DNA of 20,057 nt from a virus: positions 1 through 20,057 of the IMG/VR virus record IMGVR_UViG_3300046011_003336; one strand, written 5' to 3'. A program made the position numbers and the translations under genes. Under the pieces are notes generated by a model, which saw only the letters and a list, made by a program, of their open reading frames with translations, had not been told where the DNA came from and searched no databases. Of this stretch, positions 1-5,570 are shown in pieces (within the stretch, counting starts at the first letter, position 1; each line of letters begins with the position of its first letter).

Positions 1-4
1 GACA

Positions 5-298
5 ATGCTCATTGAGGAGGGCTGGGATGTTATTAACCAGTCCGGTGTTATTGGAGATTTAGGTAAAAAAACGGCTGGAATTAAAATTGTTGCAGATATT
101 CAACAAAAACAAATAGATATGCTGCAAAAAGCGGGACTGATTGAAGATAGTGAAATTGCCCAGCAGATAATTGAGACTGAGCGTAAACAGGAAGTTCTGG
201 TTAAAATTCTTAAAGAGGTTGTAGCGGACTGTGATCATTGTAAGAGAGAAGTGTTTAAGCGTCTAGAAGAGGTTACTGGCAAGGCAGAGGGCTTCTAA
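5..298 (+). CDS. Possible terminase small subunit (C-terminal part, likely 5'-partial)
   Basis: This 97-residue charged, mostly helical protein ends in a TAA that shares its last A with the start codon of the large terminase gene. The frame is open right to the window edge, and no ribosome binding site can be judged in front of the ATG at position 5, so the gene probably begins before the window. Position directly upstream of and overlapping the large terminase is typical of a small terminase subunit, which recognises DNA and feeds it to the large subunit during packaging. A CxxC pair in the sequence DCDHCK (about residues 75-80) is the only local motif. I see no clear helix-turn-helix in the visible part. 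The assignment is by context, not by sequence family; it could be another head-region protein. Confidence 0.5.
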   Translation: MLIEEGWDVINQSGVIGDLGKKTAGIKIVADIQQKQIDMLQKAGLIEDSEIAQQIIETERKQEVLVKILKEVVADCDHCKREVFKRLEEVTGKAEGF

Positions 299-2073
299 TG
301 TTTGATGACTTTATATCGGCCCTGGAAGAAGACGAGTTTGACGAGCACCCCGTAAACGTTGAAGAGTTTGTCACAAATGAAGACTATCTTCACCTACCGC
401 CATTGTCACAGTATCAGTACCAGGCTATTAAAGCCATGACACAGATTTATAAAAAAGATACTCTTATCAAACTTTATGGAGAAGAAGAGGGTCTAAAAAG
501 ATTTAAACAAACTTGCAATGAAGTTATATTGCAGTTAGGAAAAGGTAGCGGGAAAGATTATCTTTCTACCATCTCAGTAACCTACCTTGTTTATCTATTA
601 CTATGTCTAAAGGACCCAGCAAAGTATTTCGGCAAGCCCCCAGGAGACTCTATTGATATTATTAATATCGCCATCAACTCTGAGCAGGCTAAGAATGTGT
701 TCTTTAAAGGCTTTCGCAAAAGAATTGAAGACTCTCCCTGGTTTGTAGGGAAATATAACATTACGGCACAAAGCGTATCATTCGATAAATCAATTACATG
801 CCATTCAGGTCACTCAGAAAGGGAGTCTTGGGAGGGCTATAATGTTATCTGTGTGATCCTTGATGAGATCTCTGGGTTTAGTACAGTATCTACAAGTGGT
901 AACGAGCAGGCAAAAACTGGGCAGGCGATCTATGATATGTATAGAGCCTCCGTAGACTCTAGATTTCCAGACGTTGGAAAGGTAGTTCTTCTTTCATTCC
1001 CCAGGTACCGTGATGACTTTATTCAACAAAGATATAACGCTGTCGTGGCAGATAAAGATGTTGAGATTAAATCTCACAAATTTAAGTTAGATGATGAAAT
1101 AGAAAATATGCCGGAGAATGAGTTTACCGTTGAGTGGGAAGAAGATCATATAAATGCATACAAGTATCCTAAAGTATTTGCATTGCGCCGACCCACATGG
1201 GAAGTAAATCCAACTAGATCTATAGATGATTTTAAAATTGCATTTTATAATAATCCAGTAGATGCCCTTGGTAGATTCGCATGTATGCCTCCAGATGCTG
1301 TAGACGCCTTTTTCAAATCTAAAGAAAAGATATTAACGTGCTTTAATCAGCCGATGAACGGCGTGGATGATGATGGAAGATTTAGAGATTGGTTTAGGCC
1401 GCAGGAAAGCAAAGAGTACTACATCCATGTTGACCTTGCACAGAAGCATGATCATTGCGCTGTTTCCATGGCTCATGTAGATAGATGGGTGCATATAAAA
1501 TCTTTTATGAGCCACAATGTAGTTAGCCCGATAGTTGTAGTAGATTGTGTCAGATGGTGGACCCCCACCTCAGATAAATCTGTGGACTTCTCTGAAGTAA
1601 AACAGTTTATAGTAGACCTTAGATCCCGTGGATTTAATATCAAGAAGGTAACTTTCGATAGGTGGAACTCGCACGATATTATGTCTGAGTTAAGGATGAT
1701 TGGAATAGAAACAGAGACCTTATCTGTTGCTAAGAAACACTATGATGATATGGCTATGTTAGTTGGCGAGGAAAGAATAGTCGGACCTAGTATCAAACTT
1801 TTAACAGATGAACTTTTGCAACTTCGAATTATAAGGGACAAGGTTGACCACCCAAGAAAAGGAAGCAAGGATCTTTCTGACGCCGTATGCGGAGCAATAT
1901 ATAATGCCATTGCTTATTCTAGAAAAGAAGATGAAGAGATTGAGATTGAGGTTCATACATTTAAACAACTTGTGAGAGACCGTGAAAAAGAAGAGGCTCA
2001 AAGAAATGTCATACAGCCTCCACAAAAACAAGAAAATTTGGATGAGTATATTAATTCTATAGGAATGGTATAA
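298..2073 (+). CDS. Terminase large subunit
   Basis: This 591-residue protein is the ATP-driven packaging motor and headful/end-cutting nuclease of a tailed phage. The N-terminal ATPase domain has a P-loop GKGSGKD at residues 81-87 and a Walker B strand with acidic pair VICVILDE at 183-190. The C-terminal RNase H-fold nuclease domain shows the expected spaced acidic residues: VDLAQ near residue 378, FDRW near 453 and the DLSDAVCGA segment near 525. Length is normal for the family. The start codon overlaps the stop of the upstream gene by one base, indicating translational coupling. It is the clearest evidence that the window is phage DNA. No portal gene follows directly, which is unusual because many phages place portal right after the large terminase; here accessory genes fill that position. 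Confidence 0.95.
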   Translation: MFDDFISALEEDEFDEHPVNVEEFVTNEDYLHLPPLSQYQYQAIKAMTQIYKKDTLIKLYGEEEGLKRFKQTCNEVILQLGKGSGKDYLSTISVTYLVYLLLCLKDPAKYFGKPPGDSIDIINIAINSEQAKNVFFKGFRKRIEDSPWFVGKYNITAQSVSFDKSITCHSGHSERESWEGYNVICVILDEISGFSTVSTSGNEQAKTGQAIYDMYRASVDSRFPDVGKVVLLSFPRYRDDFIQQRYNAVVADKDVEIKSHKFKLDDEIENMPENEFTVEWEEDHINAYKYPKVFALRRPTWEVNPTRSIDDFKIAFYNNPVDALGRFACMPPDAVDAFFKSKEKILTCFNQPMNGVDDDGRFRDWFRPQESKEYYIHVDLAQKHDHCAVSMAHVDRWVHIKSFMSHNVVSPIVVVDCVRWWTPTSDKSVDFSEVKQFIVDLRSRGFNIKKVTFDRWNSHDIMSELRMIGIETETLSVAKKHYDDMAMLVGEERIVGPSIKLLTDELLQLRIIRDKVDHPRKGSKDLSDAVCGAIYNAIAYSRKEDEEIEIEVHTFKQLVRDREKEEAQRNVIQPPQKQENLDEYINSIGMV

Positions 2074-2075
2074 CC

Positions 2076-2441
2076 ATGGACATGAGTGAAGACCTTATCA
2101 AGATGATGCTTGAAAAAGGATACATTGAAGAGGTTGGGCAGAATCCGGTTGGAGACCCTTTATATAAAATAACGGAATTATTTTACACGGAGCAGGCTGA
2201 CCTTGTACAATGGATGCGAGAGCAAGATTCCGATATACTCAGTAGCCTTTGGTTCAAAGGATACATAGATCTTAAAATGTCTGAAGGTGGACTAGGTTTT
2301 GTTTATCTTACAGACAGGTCAGATACATGGGTAGACGCGGAGGATCTTACTGTTGATGAAAAATCTATGATGTATCTTATTTACAGCACAGGTTCTTACT
2401 TTGGAGGTAACCCAGACTATGGATACGAGGAACGTGATTGA
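2076..2441 (+). CDS. Hypothetical protein, possibly winged-helix-like
   Basis: A 121-residue acidic protein follows the large terminase by 2 bases. I do not recognise the family. It begins with a short helix-rich segment (EDLIKMMLEKGYIEEVG) that resembles part of a small winged-helix or helix-turn-helix unit, and a similar phrase recurs (SSLWFKGYIDL, about residues 56-66), which could reflect an internal repeat of about 50 residues. The C terminus is aromatic and acidic. ATG at 2076 and ATG at 2082 are both possible starts; neither has a strong Shine-Dalgarno sequence. The 3' end overlaps the next gene by 23 bases and carries that gene's ribosome binding site. Function cannot be stated. Confidence 0.75.
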   Translation: MDMSEDLIKMMLEKGYIEEVGQNPVGDPLYKITELFYTEQADLVQWMREQDSDILSSLWFKGYIDLKMSEGGLGFVYLTDRSDTWVDAEDLTVDEKSMMYLIYSTGSYFGGNPDYGYEERD

Positions 2442-2946
2442 CTATTACAAGGAATGGGAAAATGATCAGATCAAGGCGGATCTAGATACAAAGAGACTCC
2501 CATTTGTTGTAGGTTTTGAAAATATCTCTGGTGATTTTAATAAAGCATCTGGAATAAGAAATAGTAATGCATTTCTTGCAAAAGAATCTTGGATCATTGG
2601 TAATAAGAGATGGGATCGCCGTGGAGCGGTTGGCACCCAAAACTATATACACCTAAAGTACTCCCCAAGCCTTGACCATATATACCTTAATGAACCACAT
2701 ATTAGAGATATGCGATGGGTGGCAGTTGACAATGTTCCTGGAGCCATTCCAATTACACAGTATGACTGGGCTCCAAATACATTTATGATATTTGGAGAAG
2801 AGGCTAGAGGAGTTAGCCCCATGGGGCTTGGCATGGCAGATGATGTTGTTATGATTCCTCAACTTGGTAGTGTTAGAAGCCTAAATGTTAGCGTTGCAAG
2901 TGGCATCATAATGTACGACTACGCCACAAAACTTGGAATGCTATAA
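2419..2946 (+). CDS. SpoU/TrmH-like RNA 2'-O-ribose methyltransferase
   Basis: This 175-residue protein carries the signatures of the SPOUT-class SpoU (TrmH) family, which forms a trefoil knot and transfers a methyl group from S-adenosylmethionine to a ribose 2'-OH in tRNA or rRNA. Motif 2 is IFGEEARGVSP (residues 124-134), and motif 3 is MIPQLGSVRSLNVSVASG (145-162), with the conserved SLNVS core. The motif 1 region, around residues 35-52, keeps the conserved Asn and Arg (N36, R47). I chose ATG 2419 because GGAGGT lies 10 bases upstream at 2403-2408; a TTG at 2401 is in frame but less likely. It is a single-domain minimal form with no extra N-terminal RNA-binding domain. Placement near phage tRNA genes suggests a tRNA target, but host tRNA or rRNA is also possible. 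Confidence 0.85.
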   Translation: MDTRNVIDYYKEWENDQIKADLDTKRLPFVVGFENISGDFNKASGIRNSNAFLAKESWIIGNKRWDRRGAVGTQNYIHLKYSPSLDHIYLNEPHIRDMRWVAVDNVPGAIPITQYDWAPNTFMIFGEEARGVSPMGLGMADDVVMIPQLGSVRSLNVSVASGIIMYDYATKLGML

Positions 2947-2952
2947 TTAATC

Positions 2953-3087
2953 ATGGAAATATGTTCATTTTGTGGTAAGGAAGCAAAGTGGTACGGTAGT
3001 AGAAAAGGCTCAATGCTTTATGTCTGCGAAATACATTTTCAAGCATATTACATAAATCTTTCAGATTGGAATAGAATAGATGGCTGA
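2953..3087 (+). CDS. Small zinc-ribbon protein
   Basis: This 44-residue open frame begins 6 bases after the methyltransferase gene and overlaps the next gene by 8 bases. It has a CxxC pair at residues 4 and 7 (CSFC) and a CxxH pair at 25 and 28 (CEIH), the spacing of a one-metal zinc ribbon. The rest is aromatic and basic. Overlap at both sides of a compact phage gene run, and the intact metal-ligand pattern, support it as real. The role is unknown; small zinc ribbons of this type are common in phage genomes and may bind nucleic acid or protein. Confidence 0.7.
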   Translation: MEICSFCGKEAKWYGSRKGSMLYVCEIHFQAYYINLSDWNRIDG

Positions 3088-3454
3088 ATCGTATATCCCA
3101 ACAGACTCTATGGCTTCAAATGCGAGGCGCGGACTCGCTCTTAGAGATGAGTTTAATCGTGGAGGCACCTCAGTAGGAATTGCAAGGGCTAGAGACATTT
3201 CTAATAAAAAGAATCTAAGCGAGTCTACAGTATTAAGAATGCACTCATTCTTTAGTCGCCACGCGGTTGATAAAAAGGGCAAGGGGTGGAGTCAGGGTGA
3301 AGAGGGCTATCCTTCTAATGGCTTGATCGCATGGCTACTTTGGGGCGGAGACTCAGGTAGATCCTGGGCGGAATCAAAAAGAAATGCTATTATGAGAAGG
3401 AGAGAGCAGTCCAATAAAATGTGGAAGTCTTCTGCTTTCGATATAACCGAATAG
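3080..3454 (+). CDS. Conserved phage head-region protein
   Basis: This 124-residue basic protein belongs to a recognisable phage type with the pattern ARRGLALRDEFNRGGTSVG near the N terminus, followed by RARDI, a serine-rich helix (TVLRMHSFFSRH) and the closing GYPSNGLIAWLLWGGDSGRSWAESK. Similar domains occur alone or joined to prohead proteases in actinobacteriophages, usually near head genes; the biochemical role is not established to my knowledge. The start at ATG 3080 overlaps the upstream zinc-ribbon gene by 8 bases. The C-terminal codons contain a TATAAC hexamer (3442-3447) that could serve as a -10 element for the RNA island downstream. Confidence 0.8.
   Translation: MAESYIPTDSMASNARRGLALRDEFNRGGTSVGIARARDISNKKNLSESTVLRMHSFFSRHAVDKKGKGWSQGEEGYPSNGLIAWLLWGGDSGRSWAESKRNAIMRRREQSNKMWKSSAFDITE
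3442..3447 (+). promoter_or_regulatory. Candidate -10 hexamer ahead of RNA island
   Basis: TATAAC lies in the last codons of the preceding gene. Initiation 6 to 8 bases downstream would start RNA at about 3454-3456, just before the 13-bp inverted repeat at 3458. No good -35 is seen, so this is weak support. Confidence 0.3.
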
Positions 3455-3457
3455 ACC

Positions 3458-3559
3458 CCGATGTGCCAGCAATGCCGAGTTACGCGGTTGATTCCAGTAT
3501 GAAGTTAGTCAAACGTGCAGAATTCCTTGGGATGGTTTGGTTACCCGCTGGCACATCGG
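3458..3559 (+). ncRNA. Candidate structured RNA: 13-bp perfect stem with 76-nt loop
   Basis: The arms at 3458-3470 (CCGATGTGCCAGC) and 3547-3559 are exact reverse complements over 13 bases and enclose 76 bases. The element ends 3 bases before tRNA-Gln. The loop contains smaller pairing options (CCG/CGG at about 3474-3487 and TTGAT/GTCAA nearby). I could not fit a cloverleaf on either strand, so it is not an ordinary tRNA. A short open frame runs through it, starting at ATG 3472, but it has no ribosome binding site and runs into the tRNA. A perfect 13-bp pairing at this distance is not expected by chance in 20 kb. Confidence 0.5.
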
Positions 3560-3562
3560 TTA

Positions 3563-3633
3563 TGGAGAATGGTGTAATGGCAGCACAAATGTCTTTGGAA
3601 CATTTAGTTTAGGTTCGACCCCTGATTCTCCAG
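3563..3633 (+). tRNA. tRNA-Gln (anticodon TTG)
   Basis: The 71-nt cloverleaf has a 7-bp acceptor stem (TGGAGAA at 3563-3569 with TTCTCCA at 3626-3632), discriminator G at 3633, a short D stem (GTG/CAC), an anticodon stem AATGT/ACATT, anticodon loop 3593-3599 with TTG at 3595-3597, and a T arm with loop TTCGACC (3614-3620). The leading T and discriminator G are typical of bacterial tRNA-Gln. No CCA is encoded, so it must be added after processing. The D stem is only 3 bp plus a wobble pair. Confidence 0.92.
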
Positions 3634-3650
3634 CGATTGTTCGAATTGTA

Positions 3651-3665
3651 TGATATACTGTTAAG
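3651..3665 (+). promoter_or_regulatory. Extended -10 promoter giving a leaderless mRNA
   Basis: TGATATACT at 3651-3659 is an extended -10 element (TG, one base, TATACT). The expected start of transcription, 7 bases after the hexamer, falls on the A of the ATG at 3666. There is no Shine-Dalgarno sequence before that ATG. This is the arrangement of a leaderless transcript, which actinobacteria translate well. The same nine bases recur at 19804-19812. Confidence 0.6.
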
Positions 3666-4100
3666 ATGACTGTTAAACAATGTAGGGTGTGCGATAAAAC
3701 GAAATCTTTAGAGGATTTTTGCAAAGATAAAAGCATGAAAGATGGAAGAAGAAACATTTGCAAAAGATGCCATACAGACTATATGATTAATTATTATAAA
3801 AATAATCCAGATAAAACAGCGGCTAAAAATAAAATGAACACTAAATTTGTTCCCGCATGGAAAAGACACCACTTAGATGAAAGTGTCTATCTAGATATGT
3901 TAAATAAACATAATGGATTATGCCATTCATGTAAAAATAATAAGGCTCAAGTAATAGATCACGATCACTCATGTTGCAAAAAAGATAGATCTTGCGGAAA
4001 GTGCGTCAGAGGTCTACTGTGTAGACAATGCAATCTTGTTCTTGGGATTCTTGAAGAAGATAAAAGCAAGATAAAAAATTTGCTTAATTATATTAGTTAA
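3666..4100 (+). CDS. Endonuclease VII-type HNH endonuclease
   Basis: This 144-residue protein matches the recombination endonuclease VII family (His-Me finger/HNH fold). An N-terminal zinc knuckle has CxxC pairs at C6/C9 and C32/C35. The catalytic region has CHSC (86-89), the DHDH active-site segment (98-101) and RGLLCRQCN (115-123). Family members are either Holliday-junction resolvases of phages or free-standing homing nucleases. It lies between two tRNA genes, 32 bases after tRNA-Gln and 5 bases before tRNA-Asn, with its own apparent leaderless promoter. That layout fits a mobile nuclease gene that entered a tRNA cluster. The extra N-terminal zinc knuckle is common in free-standing phage copies. 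DNA target unknown. Confidence 0.88.
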   Translation: MTVKQCRVCDKTKSLEDFCKDKSMKDGRRNICKRCHTDYMINYYKNNPDKTAAKNKMNTKFVPAWKRHHLDESVYLDMLNKHNGLCHSCKNNKAQVIDHDHSCCKKDRSCGKCVRGLLCRQCNLVLGILEEDKSKIKNLLNYIS

Positions 4101-4105
4101 GCCAA

Positions 4106-4181
4106 TCTGACGGGGCAACTATTGGCAGTTGCGGCACGCTGTTAACGTGTTATCCTGCAGGTTCGATTCCTGCCGTCAGAG
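4106..4181 (+). tRNA. tRNA-Asn (anticodon GTT)
   Basis: The 76-nt cloverleaf has acceptor TCTGACG (4106-4112) paired with CGTCAGA (4174-4180) and discriminator G at 4181. The D stem is GCAAC/GTTGC (4115-4119/4128-4132), the anticodon stem GCACG/CGTGT, loop CTGTTAA at 4139-4145 with anticodon GTT at 4141-4143, and the T arm GCAGG-TTCGATT-CCTGC. The loop is identical to that of bacterial tRNA-Asn. No CCA is encoded. The variable region is 6 bases, slightly long. Confidence 0.94.
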
Positions 4182-4182
4182 C

Positions 4183-4365
4183 ATGGAAATACATTCAGAT
4201 AATGAGTGTCAAAAATATTGGCGGGAAGTATTTGCCTCCCAGATAGAAAAAACAACAAACTCTTATCATGTACAAGAAAAAGATGAAGATGTAGATAGAA
4301 TTAGATGGTTTCTTGAAGGATTAAGATATGCATCAATGATAGTCAGATGGGACGCTGACGAGTGA
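4183..4365 (+). CDS. Small hypothetical protein starting one base after tRNA-Asn
   Basis: This 60-residue acidic protein has a C-terminal amphipathic helix (RIRWFLEGLRYASMIV). I do not recognise it. The frame also contains an earlier ATG at 4129, but that lies inside the tRNA and is not credible. ATG 4183 leaves only one base, C4182, between the mature 3' end of the tRNA and the start codon, and there is no room for a ribosome binding site. Cleavage of the tRNA 3' end would therefore release an mRNA with a one-base leader. Typical protein composition and the lack of any other feature here support the gene. Confidence 0.65.
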   Translation: MEIHSDNECQKYWREVFASQIEKTTNSYHVQEKDEDVDRIRWFLEGLRYASMIVRWDADE

Positions 4366-4391
4366 GACTGCTCACAAAACACCTTTAAAAT

Positions 4392-4420
4392 TTGACCCCT
4401 TACTGGTACCCTGATAAGAT
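4392..4420 (+). promoter_or_regulatory. Sigma-70-type promoter
   Basis: A -35 TTGACC (4392-4397) and a -10 TAAGAT (4415-4420) are separated by exactly 17 bases. Predicted initiation near 4427 leaves a leader of about 20 bases with a strong AAGGAGG site before the ATG at 4449. Confidence 0.65.
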
Positions 4421-4448
4421 TAAAGTATCAACCCACAAGGAGGATGTA

Positions 4449-4607
4449 ATGAGAGCGTTTGCACATTTTTTCTCAGAAGTATTTAGAACAGATGCCACAA
4501 GCAACTATAAACTTCAGAGTGAATGGGAAAGAGCAAGGCATGAGGCCGCACGATTTGGCCCGTCCCATGTAGCAGAAATTGATGCTATCTTTGCCAGACA
4601 GTCATAA
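4449..4607 (+). CDS. Small hypothetical protein
   Basis: This 52-residue helical protein (SEVFRTDATSNYKLQ, then SEWERARHEAARF) follows its own promoter. I chose ATG 4449 because AAGGAGG at 4437-4443 sits 5 bases upstream; an in-frame ATG at 4392 lies within the promoter and would precede the transcript. Composition is that of a compact helical cytoplasmic protein. The gene stands alone between two promoters (4392 and 4611), so it may be expressed separately from its neighbours. Family and role are unknown. Confidence 0.75.
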   Translation: MRAFAHFFSEVFRTDATSNYKLQSEWERARHEAARFGPSHVAEIDAIFARQS

Positions 4608-4610
4608 TTA

Positions 4611-4640
4611 TTGACATTATGCCCACGATTACTATATTAT
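4611..4640 (+). promoter_or_regulatory. Promoter with consensus -35
   Basis: TTGACA at 4611-4616 is a perfect -35. Either TATATT (4633-4638, spacer 16) or TATTAT (4635-4640, spacer 18) can be the -10. It serves the lipoprotein gene at 4679, which has an AAAGGA site just upstream. Confidence 0.7.
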
Positions 4641-4654
4641 TAGTGTCGTGGGCA
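4620..4654 (+). promoter_or_regulatory. Palindromic operator candidate around the -10
   Basis: TGCCCACGA (4620-4628) and its exact reverse complement (4646-4654) flank the -10. A nested inverted repeat, ACTA (4631-4634) and TAGT (4641-4644), sits inside. The predicted RNA start lies near 4645, so the left arm would not be in the transcript. A DNA operator therefore fits better than a terminator, and no T tract follows. Confidence 0.55.
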
Positions 4655-4678
4655 AGTCATTTATAGAAAAGGATTAAT

Positions 4679-5083
4679 ATGAAAAGTATCATTATTGCTG
4701 CTACTATTTCTGCGGTTGCGCTAGTTGGCTGCACATCACAGGCTGCACCAGCCCCAGCACCGACAGTAACTGTCACTCAGCAGGCACCAGTACCCCTACC
4801 AGCACCTAGTCTGGATGATGGCGTAACTATCAATTCACAGAAGTTTGTAGATTTCGTTAGAGATAATGGAGGAATCTATGGAAGCATTGCAGATGAATCA
4901 GATATTATTGAACTAGGAAATACCATTTGCGATGGACTTTCATCTGGCCTGTCTGAAGATCAGGTCACGGCTATTTTGGCACAGGCTCTAGTAAAAAGTG
5001 ATATGGGCAATGACGATGGTGCTAAGTTTGGCGCGGCTCTTATAGTTGGCGCAAAAAATTATTTGTGTGGTTCTGTTTACTAA
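4679..5083 (+). CDS. Secreted DUF732-type lipoprotein
   Basis: This 134-residue protein starts with a lipoprotein signal peptide: lysine at position 2, a hydrophobic stretch, and the lipobox LVGC with the acylated cysteine at residue 18. A flexible Ala/Pro linker (residues 22-45) leads to a C-terminal domain that resembles DUF732: a paired cysteine pattern (TIC near 84, YLCG near 130) and the helix LSEDQVTAILAQA. DUF732 proteins are small exported proteins of mycobacteria and relatives, function undefined. Lysogeny or infection genes of this kind often alter the host envelope, for example against superinfection, but nothing here proves it. It has its own promoter with an operator-like palindrome, so it is probably controlled separately from the late genes. 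Confidence 0.82.
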   Translation: MKSIIIAATISAVALVGCTSQAAPAPAPTVTVTQQAPVPLPAPSLDDGVTINSQKFVDFVRDNGGIYGSIADESDIIELGNTICDGLSSGLSEDQVTAILAQALVKSDMGNDDGAKFGAALIVGAKNYLCGSVY

Positions 5084-5199
5084 TGACTCAATTTACGTTT
5101 TACTGCTTAGTTAAATCAGAGAGCGGCTATGTTATGAAGCCACACATTAATATTTATAGCAATATGATCGAAATAATAAATTGGAATAAAAATGTATGA
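5083..5199 (+). CDS. Small hypothetical protein, 38 residues
   Basis: The ATG overlaps the last base of the lipoprotein stop codon, and the stop overlaps the next gene's start by 8 bases, so the frame is tightly coupled on both sides. The product is short, with one cysteine and an aromatic N terminus (FTFYCL). No motif is visible. Support is mostly from gene packing. Confidence 0.55.
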   Translation: MTQFTFYCLVKSESGYVMKPHINIYSNMIEIINWNKNV

Positions 5200-5515
5200 A
5201 TATAAAGCGTATGTAGAAAGAGTTGTTGACGGAGATACTGTAGACTTGACGATTGATTTAGGATTTCATACCTATGTTGTGAAAAGAGTTAGACTGTCTA
5301 GAATAAACGCACCAGAAAGATTTACAGAAGAAGGTAAACTAGCAAAGGCCTTTGTTGAAAATGCTCTGGCTGTAGGAATGGAAGTTGTTGTTCAAACTCA
5401 ACTAGATTCAAAAGACAAGTATGGAAGAATCCTTGGTGAGATATTCATTGATAAACACTTCTCTTTAAATGAAATGATGTTGATGAATGGTCTTGCAGTC
5501 CCCTACAACGGTTGA
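5192..5515 (+). CDS. Staphylococcal nuclease-like (thermonuclease) protein
   Basis: This 107-residue protein has the SNase core: VVDGDTVDL (residues 11-19) with the calcium-binding aspartates, VRLSRINAPE (33-42) with the catalytic R34 and E42 equivalents, and DKYGRILGEIF (75-85) with the second catalytic arginine, R79. All catalytic positions are kept, so calcium-dependent cleavage of DNA or RNA is plausible. Unlike the secreted staphylococcal enzyme it has no signal peptide, so it should act in the host cytoplasm, perhaps in degrading host nucleic acid. Length is slightly short because the C-terminal helix is trimmed. The start overlaps the preceding small gene by 8 bases. Confidence 0.85.
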   Translation: MYEYKAYVERVVDGDTVDLTIDLGFHTYVVKRVRLSRINAPERFTEEGKLAKAFVENALAVGMEVVVQTQLDSKDKYGRILGEIFIDKHFSLNEMMLMNGLAVPYNG

Positions 5516-5540
5516 CTTATATTATTATCTACTGTAGAGT
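5512..5540 (+). promoter_or_regulatory. Sigma-70-type promoter
   Basis: A -35 TTGACT (5512-5517) and a -10 TAGAGT (5535-5540) are 17 bases apart. The -35 starts inside the stop codon region of the nuclease gene. The promoter drives the secreted lysozyme-like gene at 5571. Confidence 0.6.
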
Positions 5541-5544
5541 AGAT
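5527..5544 (+). promoter_or_regulatory. Inverted repeat over the -10, operator candidate
   Basis: ATCTACT (5527-5533) and AGTAGAT (5538-5544) are perfect reverse complements with a 4-base spacer and cover the -10. The half-site resembles the one at 19806-19820. Confidence 0.5.
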
Positions 5545-5570
5545 TAATGTTGCCGCCCAAGGAGGTCAAT

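Noticed and set aside
1333-2031. Minus-strand open frames under the large terminase
   Set aside because: They run antisense to a well-supported gene, have no ribosome sites and encode no recognisable domain. The same applies to the other minus-strand frames throughout the window.
3421-3612. A 63-codon + strand frame through the inverted-repeat element and into tRNA-Gln
   Set aside because: It lacks a ribosome site, overlaps the tRNA and shares bases with the perfect 13-bp stem. An RNA function explains the region better.
3634-3650. A further tRNA fragment after tRNA-Gln (GTTCGAAT)
   Set aside because: It resembles a T-loop but has no matching stem or acceptor arm.
4129-4182. Earlier start (ATG 4129) for the small gene after tRNA-Asn
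   Set aside because: It would use most of the tRNA sequence as codons. The tRNA fold is strong and complete.
4362-4375. Terminator hairpin GTGAG-ACTG-CTCAC
   Set aside because: Only 5 bp and followed by A-rich, not T-rich, sequence. Likewise no convincing intrinsic terminator was seen elsewhere in the window.
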